From Anaspis maculata (taxonomy: Eukaryota; Arthropoda; Insecta; Coleoptera; Scraptiidae): a DNA stretch of 64,000 bases. A program made the position numbers and the translations under genes. How positions within the stretch are numbered: position 1 is the stretch's first letter; each line of letters begins with the position of its first letter. Location of the stretch: NCBI GenBank assembly GCA_949128115.1, contig OX421963.1:59763306-59827305 (forward strand), written 5' to 3'. A model generated the notes under the pieces. That model was not told the origin of the DNA and did no database searches. It saw nothing but the letters and a program-made list of their open reading frames with translations. Shown here one piece after another: positions 43,158 to 55,900 of the stretch.

Positions 43158-43986
43158 TATAGGCGATTTACATTTAAAAAACGCCACCTGGTGTAGAGCT
43201 CGGTACTTGATCGTCGAGGACGTTTTTGCGAGGAAAACCTACTCCGACGTCTAGTAGCCTAGGTGGGCACTAGTGGATACCTGTAATACCCACATATTGA
43301 CATGGAAATTTGACAAGTAGAAATAATCTGAAAAAGGGGTTTGCATTTTTGTCTCTTATTTCATGTTATGGTTAGCGTAGTTAGCAGGTTTTAAGTAGAT
43401 CTAGCTCCAGAGGTGCGCAGCTGAAAGACTACGCTACGCCCCTAGCAATGCACTACATTATTGCGATAAAAAAAGACAACGTTTACGTCGCGAACACAGA
43501 GGTAGCTACGGCGAGCTTGTTAGAATGAAAAATGCGGATCTCCAGCTGAAGTCGAAGCAGGAAATCTTTAGAAAAAAGCGAGGAAAAAAGGTAGGTGGTG
43601 GTTGACTCTGCACGGCCAGCCCGAGGTGATTTTTTCTTGGCTGGCAGGCTGGTCGACGGGCTTGTGTGTTTCCCTCCGTGCGGGTGTGACAGAGTCTGTT
43701 GCTCTTCCTTGGGCGGAAGCTATGGATGATTTAGAGAAAGGTCTGCGACGACGCTGGTCATCAACATGGGGCCCAATAACGAGCCTATGGGGTCCCAAGG
43801 GTTCACAGGAACGAAAGTTTGCTTGTAGCGTACTGCACAAGACAGCTAAGTGACAGTTTTGACATGCCACCAATTGACGTAACCACCGCCGTTGCCGGAC
43901 GGCAACTTACACCAGTTCTAAAAATTAATGCCCTAAAACTTCCTCGACGAAACGGCCATTTTCCCCAATAAGGTCAATCGCCTATA
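43158..43986. repeat. TIR element TATAGGCGATT between two family B copies
   Basis: An 11-bp perfect inverted repeat, TATAGGCGATT (43158-43168) and AATCGCCTATA (43976-43986), flanks 0.8 kb. The interior has an open frame of about 83 codons (43602-43853, plus strand) with no family I recognise and a GC content above its neighbours. Confidence 0.55.
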
Positions 43987-44942
43987 ATCAATTTCACGGC
44001 TATCTGCATTAGAGCAAGCTATGGAAAAAATATTTTTTGTTGGTAGGAATGAGTAGGAATCCATAACCGTCGTCGCAGATAGTTTGTGTAAATGTGGTAT
44101 GTGAAAAGGTTAGGTATTGTGGCAGATGTCACCCGTCGCGCGGTGTGATGCACGTCAAGTCAAAATGTTCAGTTTTATTGGGGAAAACAGATAAAAGCGT
44201 GTTCCTCGGAGTGTAAATTTGCTGGACACCGTCTCCACAAGTTGGTGGCTCTTTGCTTGTGCTCTGGTAGTGGCGGCCAGTGAGCCAGTGTATAAAATGA
44301 CGCCAAAGGAAGTCAGCGGCAGCACTAATGGGAAGAAAATTTAATGAAAATGCCTGTCCAGTGGCTCCAGTGAGGTTGAGAAAATTCGCTTCCATGGACA
44401 TTGATTTATGGAGTTGCACTGTACAAGACAAGGCAGTCGAGACACGACGCGTGAGTGCACTCTTTGTGTTGGAAGATCTTCTCAACATGAAATATTGACC
44501 ATTTCATGTATGTATTCCCTTCTTCATCTTCTTCTGGCTTGTATGCTGTTTTAGTGTTGTAGAGCACGTAGTACTTCCTACTATCAGTCCTACTTCCCTT
44601 TAGTGCTGCCGCTGACTTCCTTTGGCGTCATTTTATGCACTGGCTCACTGGCCGCCACTACCAAAGCACAAGCAAAGAGCCCCCAACTCGTGAATACGGT
44701 GTCCAGCAAATTTACACTCCGAGAAACACGCATTTATCTGTTTTCCCCAAATAAACTAAACATTTTGACTTGACGTGCACCACACCGCGCGAGGGGGACA
44801 TCTGCCACAAAACCTAACCTTTTCACTTACCACATTTACACAAACCTTCTGCGACGACGGTTATGGATTCCTACTCATTCCTACCAACAAAAAATATTTT
44901 TTCCATAGCTTGCTCTAATGCAGATAGCCGTGAAATTGATTA
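43984..44942. repeat. Palindromic element family B, copy 2
   Basis: Same ends and arms as copy 1, about 90-95 percent alike by eye, with small insertions and deletions. It abuts copy 3 with only TATA between them. Confidence 0.92.
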
Positions 44943-44944
44943 TA

Positions 44945-45926
44945 TAATCAATTTCACGGCTATCTGCATTAGAGCAAGCTATGGAAAAAATATTTTTTGT
45001 TGGTAGGAATGAGTAGGAATCCATAACCGTCGTCGTAGAAGGTTTGTGTAAATGTGGTATGTGAAAAGGTTAGGTCTTGTGGCATTTGTGGCAGATGTCA
45101 CCCGTCGCGTGGTGTGATGCACGTCAAGTCAAAATGTTCAGTTTATTTGGGGAAAACAGATAAACACGTGTTCCTCGAAGTGTCAATTAGCTGGACACGG
45201 GTTGGTGGCTCTTTACTCGTGCTTTGGTAGTGGCGGCCAGTGAGCCAGTGTGTTAAATGACGCCTACAGATGATGACGCCAAAGGAAGTCAGCGGTAGCA
45301 CTAAAGGGAAGTAAGACTGATAGTAGGAAGTACTACGTGCTCTACAACACTTAAACAGCATACAAGCCAGAAGAAGATGAAGAAGGGAATAGATACATGA
45401 AATGGTCAATAATTTCATGTTGAGAAGATCTTCCAACACAGAGTGCACTCACGCGTCGTGTCTCGACCGTCTTGGCTTGTACAGTGCAACCATTGTGTGC
45501 AACTGTGCAATGTCCATGGAAGCGAATTTTCTCAACCTTACTGGGGCCACTGGACAGGCATTTTCAATAATTTTTCTTTCCTTTAGTGCTGCCGCTGACT
45601 TCCTTTGGCGTCATTTTATACACTGGCTCACTGGCCGCCACTACCAGAGCACAAGCAAAGACCCACCAACCCGTGAAGACGGTTTCTAGCAAATTTACAC
45701 TCCGAGGAACACGTGTTTATCTGTTTTCCCCAATAAAACTAAACATTTTGACTTGATGTGCATCCTACCGCGCGACGGGTGACATCTGCCACAATACCTA
45801 ACCTTTTCACATACCACATTTACACAAACTATCTGCGACGACGGTTATGGATTCCTACTCATTCCTACCAACAAAAAATAATTTTTCCATAGCTTGCTCT
45901 AATGCAGATAGCCGTGAAATTGATTA
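44945..45926. repeat. Palindromic element family B, copy 3
   Basis: Starts AATCAATTTCACGGC directly after copy 2 and ends GCCGTGAAATTGATTATATA. Its central block is in the opposite orientation to those of copies 1 and 2 (GAAGATCTTCCAACACAGAG against CTCTGTGTTGGAAGATCTTC), as happens after flip recombination between the arms. Confidence 0.9.
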
Positions 45927-46221
45927 TATATACAGAAGCGTGACTAGAAAAGGATATCAAAAATTAGAGTGGGATAAAAAAAATTACCAGAAGGCGGTCC
46001 TTGAGTGCTACTCGGCAGTATTCGGTATAGTTTCGTTACCTTCCGTGTTATGTGGGCAATTCTATTGGGCACTGAGCGAGAGATGGGCACAGCGATGAGG
46101 ACGCGCGAAGCGTTTGAAATGGCCAAGTAGACTGGGAATATTTGGCATTTGATTTTTCATGTCACTCTGACATTTCGATTTTCGAAAACATTTTCTTCGG
46201 CATTTTCAAAACATTTTCACC

Positions 46222-47128
46222 ATGAACGATGCAGAACAGGTGAAGCTGAAAAGGAAATGGGGCGTTGCATGTTCGTACAAAGATTCCGGCTACAGATTCT
46301 ATTCTGAAAGTGACAGTGAAGACTGAGAGCCTTTATCGCCGGTTCTTTCCATTTCCGAAAGACACAGCAATGTAAGTACCTACATACATACACAATTGTA
46401 CAGTTTCTACATTCGTATTATTCCACCAAAAATTCACATTAATTCTGCTTCTTGGCGTGTGTTATGTTATCTTGCACGTATTTGATTTATTTTTGCTTCA
46501 GGTGTAAAATTTGGATCGAGAACAGTGGTCGTGATGGACTTCATTTCAATGGATGGACTTCGATGGATTTCATTGGCAAGATAAACCAACTTCCATCTAC
46601 AAGCACTGGTTGTTTCACAAGTGTTTCCGACGAAGGATCGAGTTCTTGTGGAGACATAATATGTGACCAGCCAGCAGTTGAAAAAACCTAAAATACTGCA
46701 GAATATTTGAGGTAGGTACCTAATCAAAGATGAAATAAGAATTTTTCATAGCAATAAAAATGTTTCAGTTTCTGAGATGATCGGTGACTTAGATGGACAG
46801 AGAAAAAAGCCGCCGCAGATGTCTCCAGCTCAAACTGAGACTTCCGAAACAAGAGAGTCTTCAGCTCAGACTCAAACTCCTCGAAGCTTTGAGGCAGAAC
46901 TCATCAAGAAAAGTCACGCTGTTGGAAAAAAATGTCCATCTCCAAAAAGAAAATGCGGCTTTGAAGAAAGAGATGGAGGAGAATTTTAGGAAAAGTAGTC
47001 AAGATTCGGACATGAATCCAGTTTCAATTTTTGTGTTACAAACTTTTAAATTCCGAATTATCCAAGCTAGCCGAAGTGCAATAAGCCAATCCATTGAAAA
47101 GAAATTGCCATGGCCGACGTTAGCTTGA
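46222..47128 (+). pseudogene. THAP-like/coiled-coil coding remnant
   Basis: One spliced reading (exon end 46371, GTAAGT donor; acceptor CAG at 46501) gives SLYRRFFPFPKDTAM joined to CKIWIENSGRDGL, which resembles the middle of a THAP DNA-binding domain (F-FPKD...CK-W--N-GR). The two N-terminal cysteines and the C-x2-H motif are not in frame. Downstream (46793-47128), an open frame with RKVTLLEKNVHLQKENAALK looks like the coiled coil that follows the THAP domain in P-element-like proteins. An AATAAA is present near 47375. It is probably a decayed transposase-type gene; a real short host gene cannot be excluded. Confidence 0.4.
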
Positions 47129-47829
47129 TGAATTCAAAAAGTTTGCTTTGTTATTATATTTTTTGGGCCCCAAATGTTACAAGCTCTTGAAAAAAAGCAC
47201 TTGTTCTGCCATCAAAAACTGTTTTAGAAAAATATGTCAGACAGGTTCATATGGTTTTCCACTGGAGTTGATGAAAATTTCTTTGACTTTTTGTAACTGA
47301 AAGTCGACAAAATGGACATAGCAGACACAGCTTGCACACTTTTTTGTATTATACTGTTAATTGGTCTTCATTATAATAAACCATTCTACACTTGTTCCTT
47401 TACTTTTTTAATTACACCTACTTACGGCTGTGATGAAAAAAAAATTCGCACGGCTTCTTTGAAAAATTAGCTGAACTCACTTTCGATACATAATAACTTT
47501 TTTGATCCAGTCCCAATGGAGATTATTGGGGCAGAAACAGTCTAGAATACCCCAATCAAAGGTAATTTCCATTTAAACTGGTTTAAAAAGCAAAAAGTGA
47601 CATTTAATCAATGAAAAAAAGAAAACCAACTGTGAGACCTTCAGCAAAGAAAAAGGAATGATGAATAATAAATAATTCACCCCACTTCTCATTCTGCTGC
47701 ATTTTTTTACGCCCACCTCTACAAAAATTTACCAACAAAATGGCGCAAGGTCACCGGTAACCAAGGCAAAAGATCAAAGGGACCGCCACGAGTGATGCTT
47801 CTGTATATAGCTATTCTGTGGTATAGGTA

Positions 47830-49262
47830 CGATCATTTTGATTTTTAAGCTAAATTTCATGATTCTGACGCTATTTTGGCCGCCATATAGAAATTTCTGG
47901 CCAAATAACGATTGAACCCTAAATTACATCTTGCGTTCACTAATCCTTCAAAAATAAGGAAGTGCGCTACTGAGCCTCATGCCCATGAGGCATATTCGCT
48001 TGATTATAAGGTGTACTGAGTATATGTATTACAAAACTGAGTTCACAGCGTTTTTAGCGCACTTTCCCAAAAAATGGGAAAAAGGCGCTTTTAGCTTCAC
48101 TTTGTCCGTCCGTCCGTCCGTCCGTCCGTACCCGGGATAACTCCTCGGGGAAGAAAGATATCGATGTGGTGTAAACGCTGATCAATAGTACATATGTCCA
48201 GGATGTCAAGTTGACTTTTAGTTTTTTGTTATTTTGCCGCCATCTTTGATCCGCCATTTCAAATTTCTCTAAAAGTGATCCGATTGAAATGAAATTTGCA
48301 GGCAATGTAAACCACATCAAGATCTATCCAATTTTCGACAATTGATGTCCCGCCGCCATCTTGTATTCTCCATATTGAACATGTTTCGAAGTGATAGAAC
48401 TAGGAGAATTATGCCTCAACGAAAAAAGATATCGATGTGGTGCAAACGCCAATCGAATGCGTACGTGACCACCATATAAAGTTGACCAATGACTTTTGTC
48501 ACTTGGCCGCCATCTTTGATCCGCCATTTTGAATTTCTCTGAAAGTGGTCTGATTTGAGTGAAATTCGCAGGAGATGTGAACTTCAATTAGATACATCCA
48601 ATTTTCGACAATTGATGCCCCGCCGCCATCTTGTATTCTCCATATTGAACATGTTTCAAAGTGACAGAACTAGGAGAATTATGCCTCAACGAAAAGAGAT
48701 ATCAATGAGATGCAAACGCCAATCGAATGCGTACGTGACCACCATATAAAGTTGACCAATGATTTTTGTCACTTGGCCGCCATCTTTGATCCGCCATTTT
48801 GAATTTCTCTGAAGGTGGTCCGATTTGAGTGAAATTCACAGGCGATGTGAACTTCATCAAAATACATCCGATTTTGGACAAATGATGCTCTGCCGCCATC
48901 TTGGCCGCCATAGTGAAATTTCTTATTACTTAACTTTTTTCATGGAGATTGGGACTCACCTTTGTTTCGTATAATCATTCTTATTCTCCAGCCAAATTCC
49001 AACATTCTGCCGCCATCTTGGCCGCCATATTGGAATCTCTTATTAGTGGAACGATTTTCATGAAACTTGGAACTCACCCTTGTCTATAGTACGATCATTT
49101 TGATTTTTAGGCCAAATTTCATGAATCTGACGTTATTTTGGCCGCCATATTGAAATTTCTGCCCAAATAACGGTAGAGCCTCAATTAACATCTTGCGTTC
49201 ACTAATCCTTCCAGAAGGAAGTGCGCTACTGAGCCTCATGCCCATGAGGCATATCCGCTTGT
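47830..49262. repeat. 'CCGCCAT' array: ~270-bp tandem units between 180-bp direct repeats
   Basis: Flanking direct repeats at about 47830-48010 and 49085-49262 share GATCATTTTGATTTTTA and the palindrome-bearing end GAGCCTCATGCCCATGAGGC. Between them, units starting near 48110, 48376 and 48646 repeat with a period of about 270 bp (CATGTTTCGAAGTGATAGAA; GCCTCAACGAAAAGAGATAT; GGCCGCCATCTTTGATCCGCC). A GTCC microsatellite (48104-48129) lies at the start of the array. No coding frame longer than about 90 codons. Confidence 0.85.
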
Positions 49263-49784
49263 TTTTCATTGCTTTAAAATGTTCTCTACAATATAACATA
49301 TTTAGTTTCTCTTTCTTTACTCTAACTTTCTCTTTAACTTTATATTTTCAGGTTTGAATATAAGCGTATTCACTTCGTAAGGTTAGGAGTTGATTGACAC
49401 GAACAAATCTGTGGCGCCTAGTTTATCAACCTGTTGAACCCAGCCTAATTCTCCACTTTGCTGGCCTGGCCGTGTCAATCTTTTGAAACCCCTCAACCTT
49501 TCATAGAGATTAGCCTTTTTGATTTTTCATATCGTCACAGATTTTTGGCGCCCAACGCCCAATCTACATAAATTTTAACCAAACTTATACCGAGAATATA
49601 GAAAAAGTGAAAAAAAAGAGATGTTTGTTGCTCAGATCGGAAATCGGAGCATTTACGGAATAGTTACTCAAATCGGAACATTTACGAAACAGAAAGTCGA
49701 ATCGGAAAGTGTCTCCCGAAAACGGTACAGTTCCGATCAAATCGGAACGTCTGGTCACCTTAGTGATGACACTTCACGCCGTAT

Positions 49785-50033
49785 AATGGTGGCCTTACAT
49801 TGAGCATCAAATGCTGCAGCTTCTTGAGCTGCAGAGTTCTGATTGGTCAAATGTTGGTCACTGACAGCAATAACAGGCGTCAGTTCCAATCAGAACTCTG
49901 CTGCAGCTTTTTTTGCTGCCGAGCTCTCATTGGTCAAATGTTGGTCACTGACAGCAATAACAGGCGTCAGTTCCAATCAGAACTCTGCTGCAAAGAAAGC
50001 TGCAGCATTTGCTGCTCAATGTGAGGCCAGCAT
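49785..50033. repeat. Palindromic MITE 'GGTGGCCTTACATTGAGC', copy 1
   Basis: Ends GGTGGCCTTACATTGAGCAT and GCTGCTCAATGTGAGGCC are inverted repeats. The copy holds an internal direct duplication with an 88-bp period (ATTGGTCAAATGTTGGTCAC at 49841 and 49929). Confidence 0.88.
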
Positions 50034-50070
50034 AATGGTGCAACCCGTGTGAGTTTTCTCGTCTACTCTA

Positions 50071-50231
50071 ATGCTGGCCTTACATTGAGCAACAAATGCT
50101 GCAGCTTTCTTTGCTGCAGACTTCTGATTGAAACTGACGCCTGTTATTGCTGTCAGTGACCAACATTTGACCAATGAGAGCTCGGCAGCAAAAAAAGCTG
50201 CAGCATTTGATGCTCAATGTAAGGCCACCAT
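50071..50231. repeat. Palindromic MITE 'GGTGGCCTTACATTGAGC', copy 2
   Basis: Begins TGCTGGCCTTACATTGAGCA and ends TGCTCAATGTAAGGCCACC. It is inverted relative to copy 1 and separated from it by 37 bp, so the pair also forms a larger hairpin. Confidence 0.88.
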
Positions 50232-50446
50232 AAGGTAGGCGAGAACCATTATCACATGGTTTTAGGCAACTCTCGCTACATTGATGTATCGCGGATTGCA
50301 TAAAACTCCCAGGGACTTTTCTCACACGATTCAATAGACCGGGAGATAGCGACAGATTTTCGGACGTGATTTTAGGCAGTATGCCTTTTGGAGGGTATAT
50401 CATCAAAGGCGTGTTCCGATGATATTGAAGGATAAATCAAAGAGTC

Positions 50447-51115
50447 ATCCCGGGTCCTTCATGTATTAAAATTAGTTAACATTTGTTCGCAAAATGAGCG
50501 TTTTGATGTAATTTTACTCAGGCTGCCATGCGTACTAAAATAAAACTCAACGAAAAAGCTACCTGCAAAATCATAGGCTTACCGCTTGCGTGAGTCCAAC
50601 AGGTCGGCACAGCCAGGTGAATTTGCATTTGAAAAATTTTTTTTTACACGATTCTGAACAGGCTGCCATCGAGGCTGCCATTGAGAGTTATTAATCGTTA
50701 TATTATGCAACAGCTAAAATAAAAAAGGCATGGGTACCGTTTGCGCATGTCGAAGTACACTTTATATTGAAAATATTCTGCACACTTATTGAATGATTTT
50801 CCGTCATTTAAATATAAAGTGTACTTGGACATGCGCAAACGGTATGCTTTTTTTATTTTAGCTGTTGCATAGTACAACAATTAATAACTTTCAATGGCGG
50901 CCTGTTCAGAATCGCGGAAAAATAAATTTTATAAATGCTAATTCACCTGGCTGTGCCAACCTGTTGGACTCACGCAAACGGTATGCCTATCATTTTGCAG
51001 GTAGCTTTTTCGTTAATTTTATTTTAGTACGCATGGCAGCCTGAGTAAAATTGCATCAAAACGCTCATTTTGCGAACAAATGTTAACTAATTTTAATACA
51101 TGAAGGACCCGGGAT
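50447..51115. repeat. Foldback element, ~0.67 kb
   Basis: Ends ATCCCGGGTCCTTCATGTAT and ATACATGAAGGACCCGGGAT. The arms pair through CAAAATGAGCGTTTTGATG, GGCTGCCATGCGTACTAAAA and CACAGCCAGGTGAATTTGCA almost to the centre near 50790. Confidence 0.92.
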
Positions 51116-51519
51116 GCGATCGCATCCAGGGGACTACCAGGAAACACGATTCTGCGTCCCACAAGTGTGGTGCAAATAAACCCCTTTCTCATTTCTTTGT
51201 AATGAGGTAGGTACTATACAATCCTTTTCTGTGAATAAACTTTGTGATACAGCCACAATTATGGTTGAACGTTTTGTTTCAAAATCGCTTAATTCAGAAA
51301 AATGAAAATGAAAAATAAGAGCGGAAAAAATCGGGACATTTCAGTGAGCTGGCGGGACGCGGGACATATCTACAAATTAAAAGCGGGACAGTCCCGCCTA
51401 AATCGGGACGTCTGGCAATCCTACCTACCCACTGCCTCGCATGTCGTCACAGAGTCAGTCGCTCGAAAGTCTCACACTGAGTCACATTACTCACATTCAC
51501 AGTAGGTAGGTATAAGATC

Positions 51520-51900
51520 TTCAGCGCAATTATTGACCTGCGTAGTAGTGCATATCATCAGATTCCGATTCTAGAATCATGAAAATCTATACCTACTTAC
51601 CCACAGCTTTCGAAGCTTGCGGAAATCTGTATCTGTTCTCATCTGTGATCAGTTCCTTCGAGTCCCGTTGGGTGTCACCAACTCACCAATGGAGTCGCTG
51701 GATTTCAACTTGTCATCGAATTCGGGATCACAAGGAGGATAAGTCAGGACAAGTCGGTGTTCGGAAGAACGCCGAGATCTTGGCCGAGATGGAGCGCCAC
51801 GATCTGGACGTGTCCGCGGGGAAAACAGCCGCTGTAATTACGATGCCGCCGCGTCGATCGTCTAACCAGCTTATAACACCCCGTTTAAACAACTAGAGTG
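51520..51900 (+). pseudogene. Decayed Ty3/gypsy-type reverse transcriptase fragment
   Basis: FSAIIDLRSSAYHQIPI (51520-51570) matches the conserved '-LDL-SGYHQI-' motif of Ty3/gypsy reverse transcriptases. Further on, in shifted frames, FLRVPLGVTN and NGVAGFQLVIE resemble the 'R-PFGVTN--A-FQR-ID' motif. The YxDD core is not visible. The following 51720-51900 segment is GC-rich and open (about 60 codons) but is not recognised. Confidence 0.5.
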
Positions 51901-52896
51901 TAATTACTTGGATGCGATTTAAGTGGTGGTCAGTCACGCACTCCTCTCACGCCCAAAGCTGGTTAGCATGGGTAAGAGTCCGGCCACCATATCATTATTA
52001 CACCGTGCGAATCTGCGGGAAGGTAACCTGGAGGCCCCCACATGTTCCCCTGTCCACATTACAAGCACCTTTACATCGCAAATTAGACACATTATGAGGC
52101 AGGCGAATTTGCATATGTCGCGGCAAATAGCGTAGCTGTCATATCAACGACCATGTCAGGCATTGGACAGTGAAACTCGCCAATTCCTTGCTTATAAGTA
52201 CCTCTGGATGGGTAGACAACCCATTACACTTCAGTTTATTTCAACTTTTTTGAATGGGGTACTTGCCAATGAAACAGATTTGACTGAAAATACTTTCAAT
52301 CATCAACAAGAGTAATAAAGAGTATTTCCTGAAAATTTCCGGAAAATATATCCATTGGTTAAAAAGATTTATTTTTATTTTTTATTTTTCAAAGGGTTGG
52401 TAACCCTGTCGGAAATTTCATATAAAAGCCTATAAAAAATTTTTCACATGATTCCTATATGTTCTGTATACGGTTAGTGCATTTGCAATTTGTATATAGA
52501 AACCTAAAGGAATCTTATTTGCCAATTGTATTACACAGCCTATAGAATCAAATGGGTCTCCTATATGGGAATGCTGATAGATTCGACGTGAAATGGAAAA
52601 GCCATTACATTTCTATATGGTATTACATGTAAACGCTTGTTATCAAATAGCACATAGGGAATTGCAAATAGGTCTCTTGCATGAATATCACATACAAATC
52701 TATATTATTAATTCCAAATAAAGTTCCTTTTTAAAGTATTTCTCGACATTTTCTGTGATTCTACAAATAAAACAAAATTCAACTTGATGTTCGATCCAAT
52801 TTTTGGTGGTGTGTGCTGACTGTGCTGCACTTTTACCTCCAACATATAGAACACAAGCTGGATAGAAATTAAAAGCCATCATCATCAAATAAGACG

Positions 52897-52995
52897 CTAC
52901 ATTTTTTCTGCAAATCTTCCGATACTTTGAGCGTCCCGACACTGGCCGTCTTCCAAAAATTTCACATAGACAAAGGCACTGCCAGGGTCAGGCAT
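52897..52995 (-). other. Possible first exon or fragment with a 'VKFLEDG' motif
   Basis: A short frame starting ATG at 52995 reads MPDPGSAFVYVKFLEDGQ and continues for 32 residues. Proteins with BEN or similar domains often open with 'FA-VKFLEDG', so this may be a relic or a first exon, but no continuation can be joined with confidence. The rest of 52140-54056 is AT-rich with many 'catataaaa' words and no gene I can support. Confidence 0.25.
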
Positions 52996-55900
52996 CTTTC
53001 AAAATTCACGATTCAATAAAAACACTAAAGTGAACGTCCTACGCGTCTGCTCTTTTCACTTTTTCTCGCACAAGTCAAACCAAGCGTGCGGGAACTGAAC
53101 ACTTGGGCAAGCAACTGAGATACATAAGAAACCTGTATTGCCGGTATCATTCGCGGCAAATTCAGACATCAGAAATCTTTTTTGCATCTGCAAATAGAGC
53201 GGGCAAGTAGATATTCTCTATATGTATTCACATATAAAAATCGTACATGCATTTATCAGATCCCAGCGCGATAGGGATTTTTCATATAAAGACTAGTAAA
53301 GTCGCTTTTGTAATTCCAGATAAAGAATATGAATTAGTTTTTCATATAGAAGCCAGTAGGTTTGATAACATATAAAACTATTCTTCATATAGATCCCAGT
53401 AAGTTCAGATAAATCCATATAAAAGCAAATACAATTTCTATTTTGTTTGTATATGAAATTTCTAACAGGGAACAGTAGGAAAACGTCAGTGGGATTTTTA
53501 TGTCTTTATTTTTCAAATATTGTAATGTCACTTTAACAGTTTTTTGAGTTTCCAATCCAACAGTGCTGTTTGTTTAGTTTTCAGTATATTTGTGACGTCA
53601 CAAATATATTTTTAAAACACGCATCACGGCCGCAATTTTGAAAATTTAGGAAAAAAAAAAATAGGGGTATATTATTTTCAGCCACACTATCGATTAAGCC
53701 AATAAAAAAAAAATTGGGCAAGTACCCCATTAAATCACTTACCCACTTTTAGAACCGCCTGCCGGAAGTGCCGGATGATCATTACTTAATATCAGGACGC
53801 CATCCTACTGTGCTTTTTTTCTCGTTGTTCGAGCACAGTTGTACATAGCTGTACGCTGTTGACTAAGATTGCTAATATTCCCTACAAGATGAGTTTCCCC
53901 TAATACCTAATTATTTCAAAGCCGCCACACACCAGTTTGACGAACTTCTGATTCCTGCTGGACACCTTGACCAACATTTAAACTTCGGATTATGGATTAT
54001 AATTATGATTATAATGGATTATGGAAGATGTCTCTCTCGGTATGGATGAGGTAGCTCTTATATACTGGTCACAATTTGAAGTGGGTCACCCAAAAAATGG
54101 TTCGGTTTCCACTCTCTGCCAGGCTCTTGAAAATCATCGGATTTTGGAATAACTCACACCAACTTCAAAATAAATCCTTCTACTTTCACCATCTGCAAGT
54201 GATTGTTGGTTCGTGCTAGCGATATGTTTAATACAGGGTGATAAAGAGTGCCTTGTAATTTTGTACTTTTTTTTGCAATGGTACAGGAACTTTCGTGGCC
54301 ACCCTGTAATTTTGGATTTTGCTGTATTTGGTAACCAATAGTAGGTATGAGGAACTCATAGTGCAGTAAAGATAGGTTTTGGGGTTGAAAAAATTAATTC
54401 ATGGAATTTTAAAGCTGTTATCGATTCAGAATTTCATCCTCTACCATGAACTTAAAATCCCCGAAAATCCCATTTGAGCATTCTTCTTGCGGCGCTGTCA
54501 AAGTATATCATGTTTGCTGCAACAAGTCCGAAAATTGTATCCTCGCTTTTGTCACGTTAGAGCTATATTGTTAGTTCAGAGCTGTTGGTATATACTCCAG
54601 GGCATGACCAGAACGTCATCTGAACCGCTGAAATCCTATTTCCCACAAAAGAAAACACGTAACTCGATTAAAGCTGCAATTACCAGTGATAATCAAGTGT
54701 AGTTCGGGGATTGGTGACCAAATTTAATAAAATCTGTTCTTTTTGTGATGAAGGCATGAAATTTGGTATGAGAGGTCTTCATGGTCCCCTTTTCAAATGT
54801 AGACATGGCGTTTTGCCATATTTTGGTTAGGGAAGCTTAGGGACCCCCTTGAAAATTGAAGTTGCAGAAACTCATGCAAACCACCATTAACATAATTGTC
54901 ACGCATCTCAAAAAATGATCATTTGACTCTACGTTAAATCTCAACAAGAAACACACCAGTTGTCACCATGGACGCACTGTTCTTCATAATGAAAAAAAAT
55001 TCTTCGGAATGTCAAAAAAAAATCGGGTTTTTAAAAATTTTTCATGTAATAGAGGAATAAATTTATCTTCCGCATATCATTATCAACTAATTCGTATCTG
55101 CCTGAGCCATTGATGAAGCTCATTTCTTCATATTGACATCTAGAAGCAACAATTCCAGATGAAACCACCCAATTCAAGTGCTCACTTCAGCAGCGTTTTT
55201 TTTTCAATATTACCAATTGATATGAATGACAATTTATTCTTGGGTGGATAGCTTTAACTGTTTTATAATTTTATTGAGTAAAATTAGATGAGGAATGATG
55301 CGCGAAAGCCCCGAAGAAATTTTTTTAACCGTCACCTGTCACTGTTAGAATTGCACCAAATTTCATGCTACTTTGGCGAAACAACAGCAAATACAGACTA
55401 AAGAGTATAGACAAACGTCAATACGATCTGCAGTTGTCAAGTAGAAAGCACGAAGAATGAGGATTGAGGCGTGGAATACTTCAAAGCACTCAGTTCGAGT
55501 GAATACACAGTATAGAAATATTTTCAACACACCCTAGGGGCACAAATTTTATGATAGTGAGCGACGCGAAAAAAAAATTTCCCATGCTTTTGCGCTTGGT
55601 TCCGCGTGTAGTCATATAAAATTAGGACACAGAACAGTTCCAGCTATCCATCCATTTATAAATTGCCGATCATATTGATTGGTAACAATTAAAAAACGCT
55701 GTTGAACTTCACACTTGAATTGGCTCATTTCTTCGGGAGCTGTCATCCCTAGAATGACAATATCAAAAAACAGACTTTATGAATAGCTTCTGCAAATACA
55801 AATTAGTGAATAATGATACACAGCAGATCAACTCACCGTTTCTTAGAATTAAAAATCATTAAAAACTGTGTTTTTTTTTGACACTCCGAAGAATTTTTTT

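Noticed and set aside
45847..46098. 83-codon frame starting in the end of palindrome copy 3
   Set aside because: The first third is the palindrome arm itself, also open in the other copies by mirror; the rest has no recognisable features.
41347..50000. Regularly spaced repeats that might suggest a CRISPR array
   Set aside because: The 9-bp repeat has no spacers and the 270-bp units are a eukaryotic tandem repeat; everything else shows a nuclear animal genome.
51912..52135. Overlapping 61- and 70-codon frames in a GC-raised segment
   Set aside because: I do not recognise either, and they could be the tail of the gypsy relic or chance. Not enough to call a gene.
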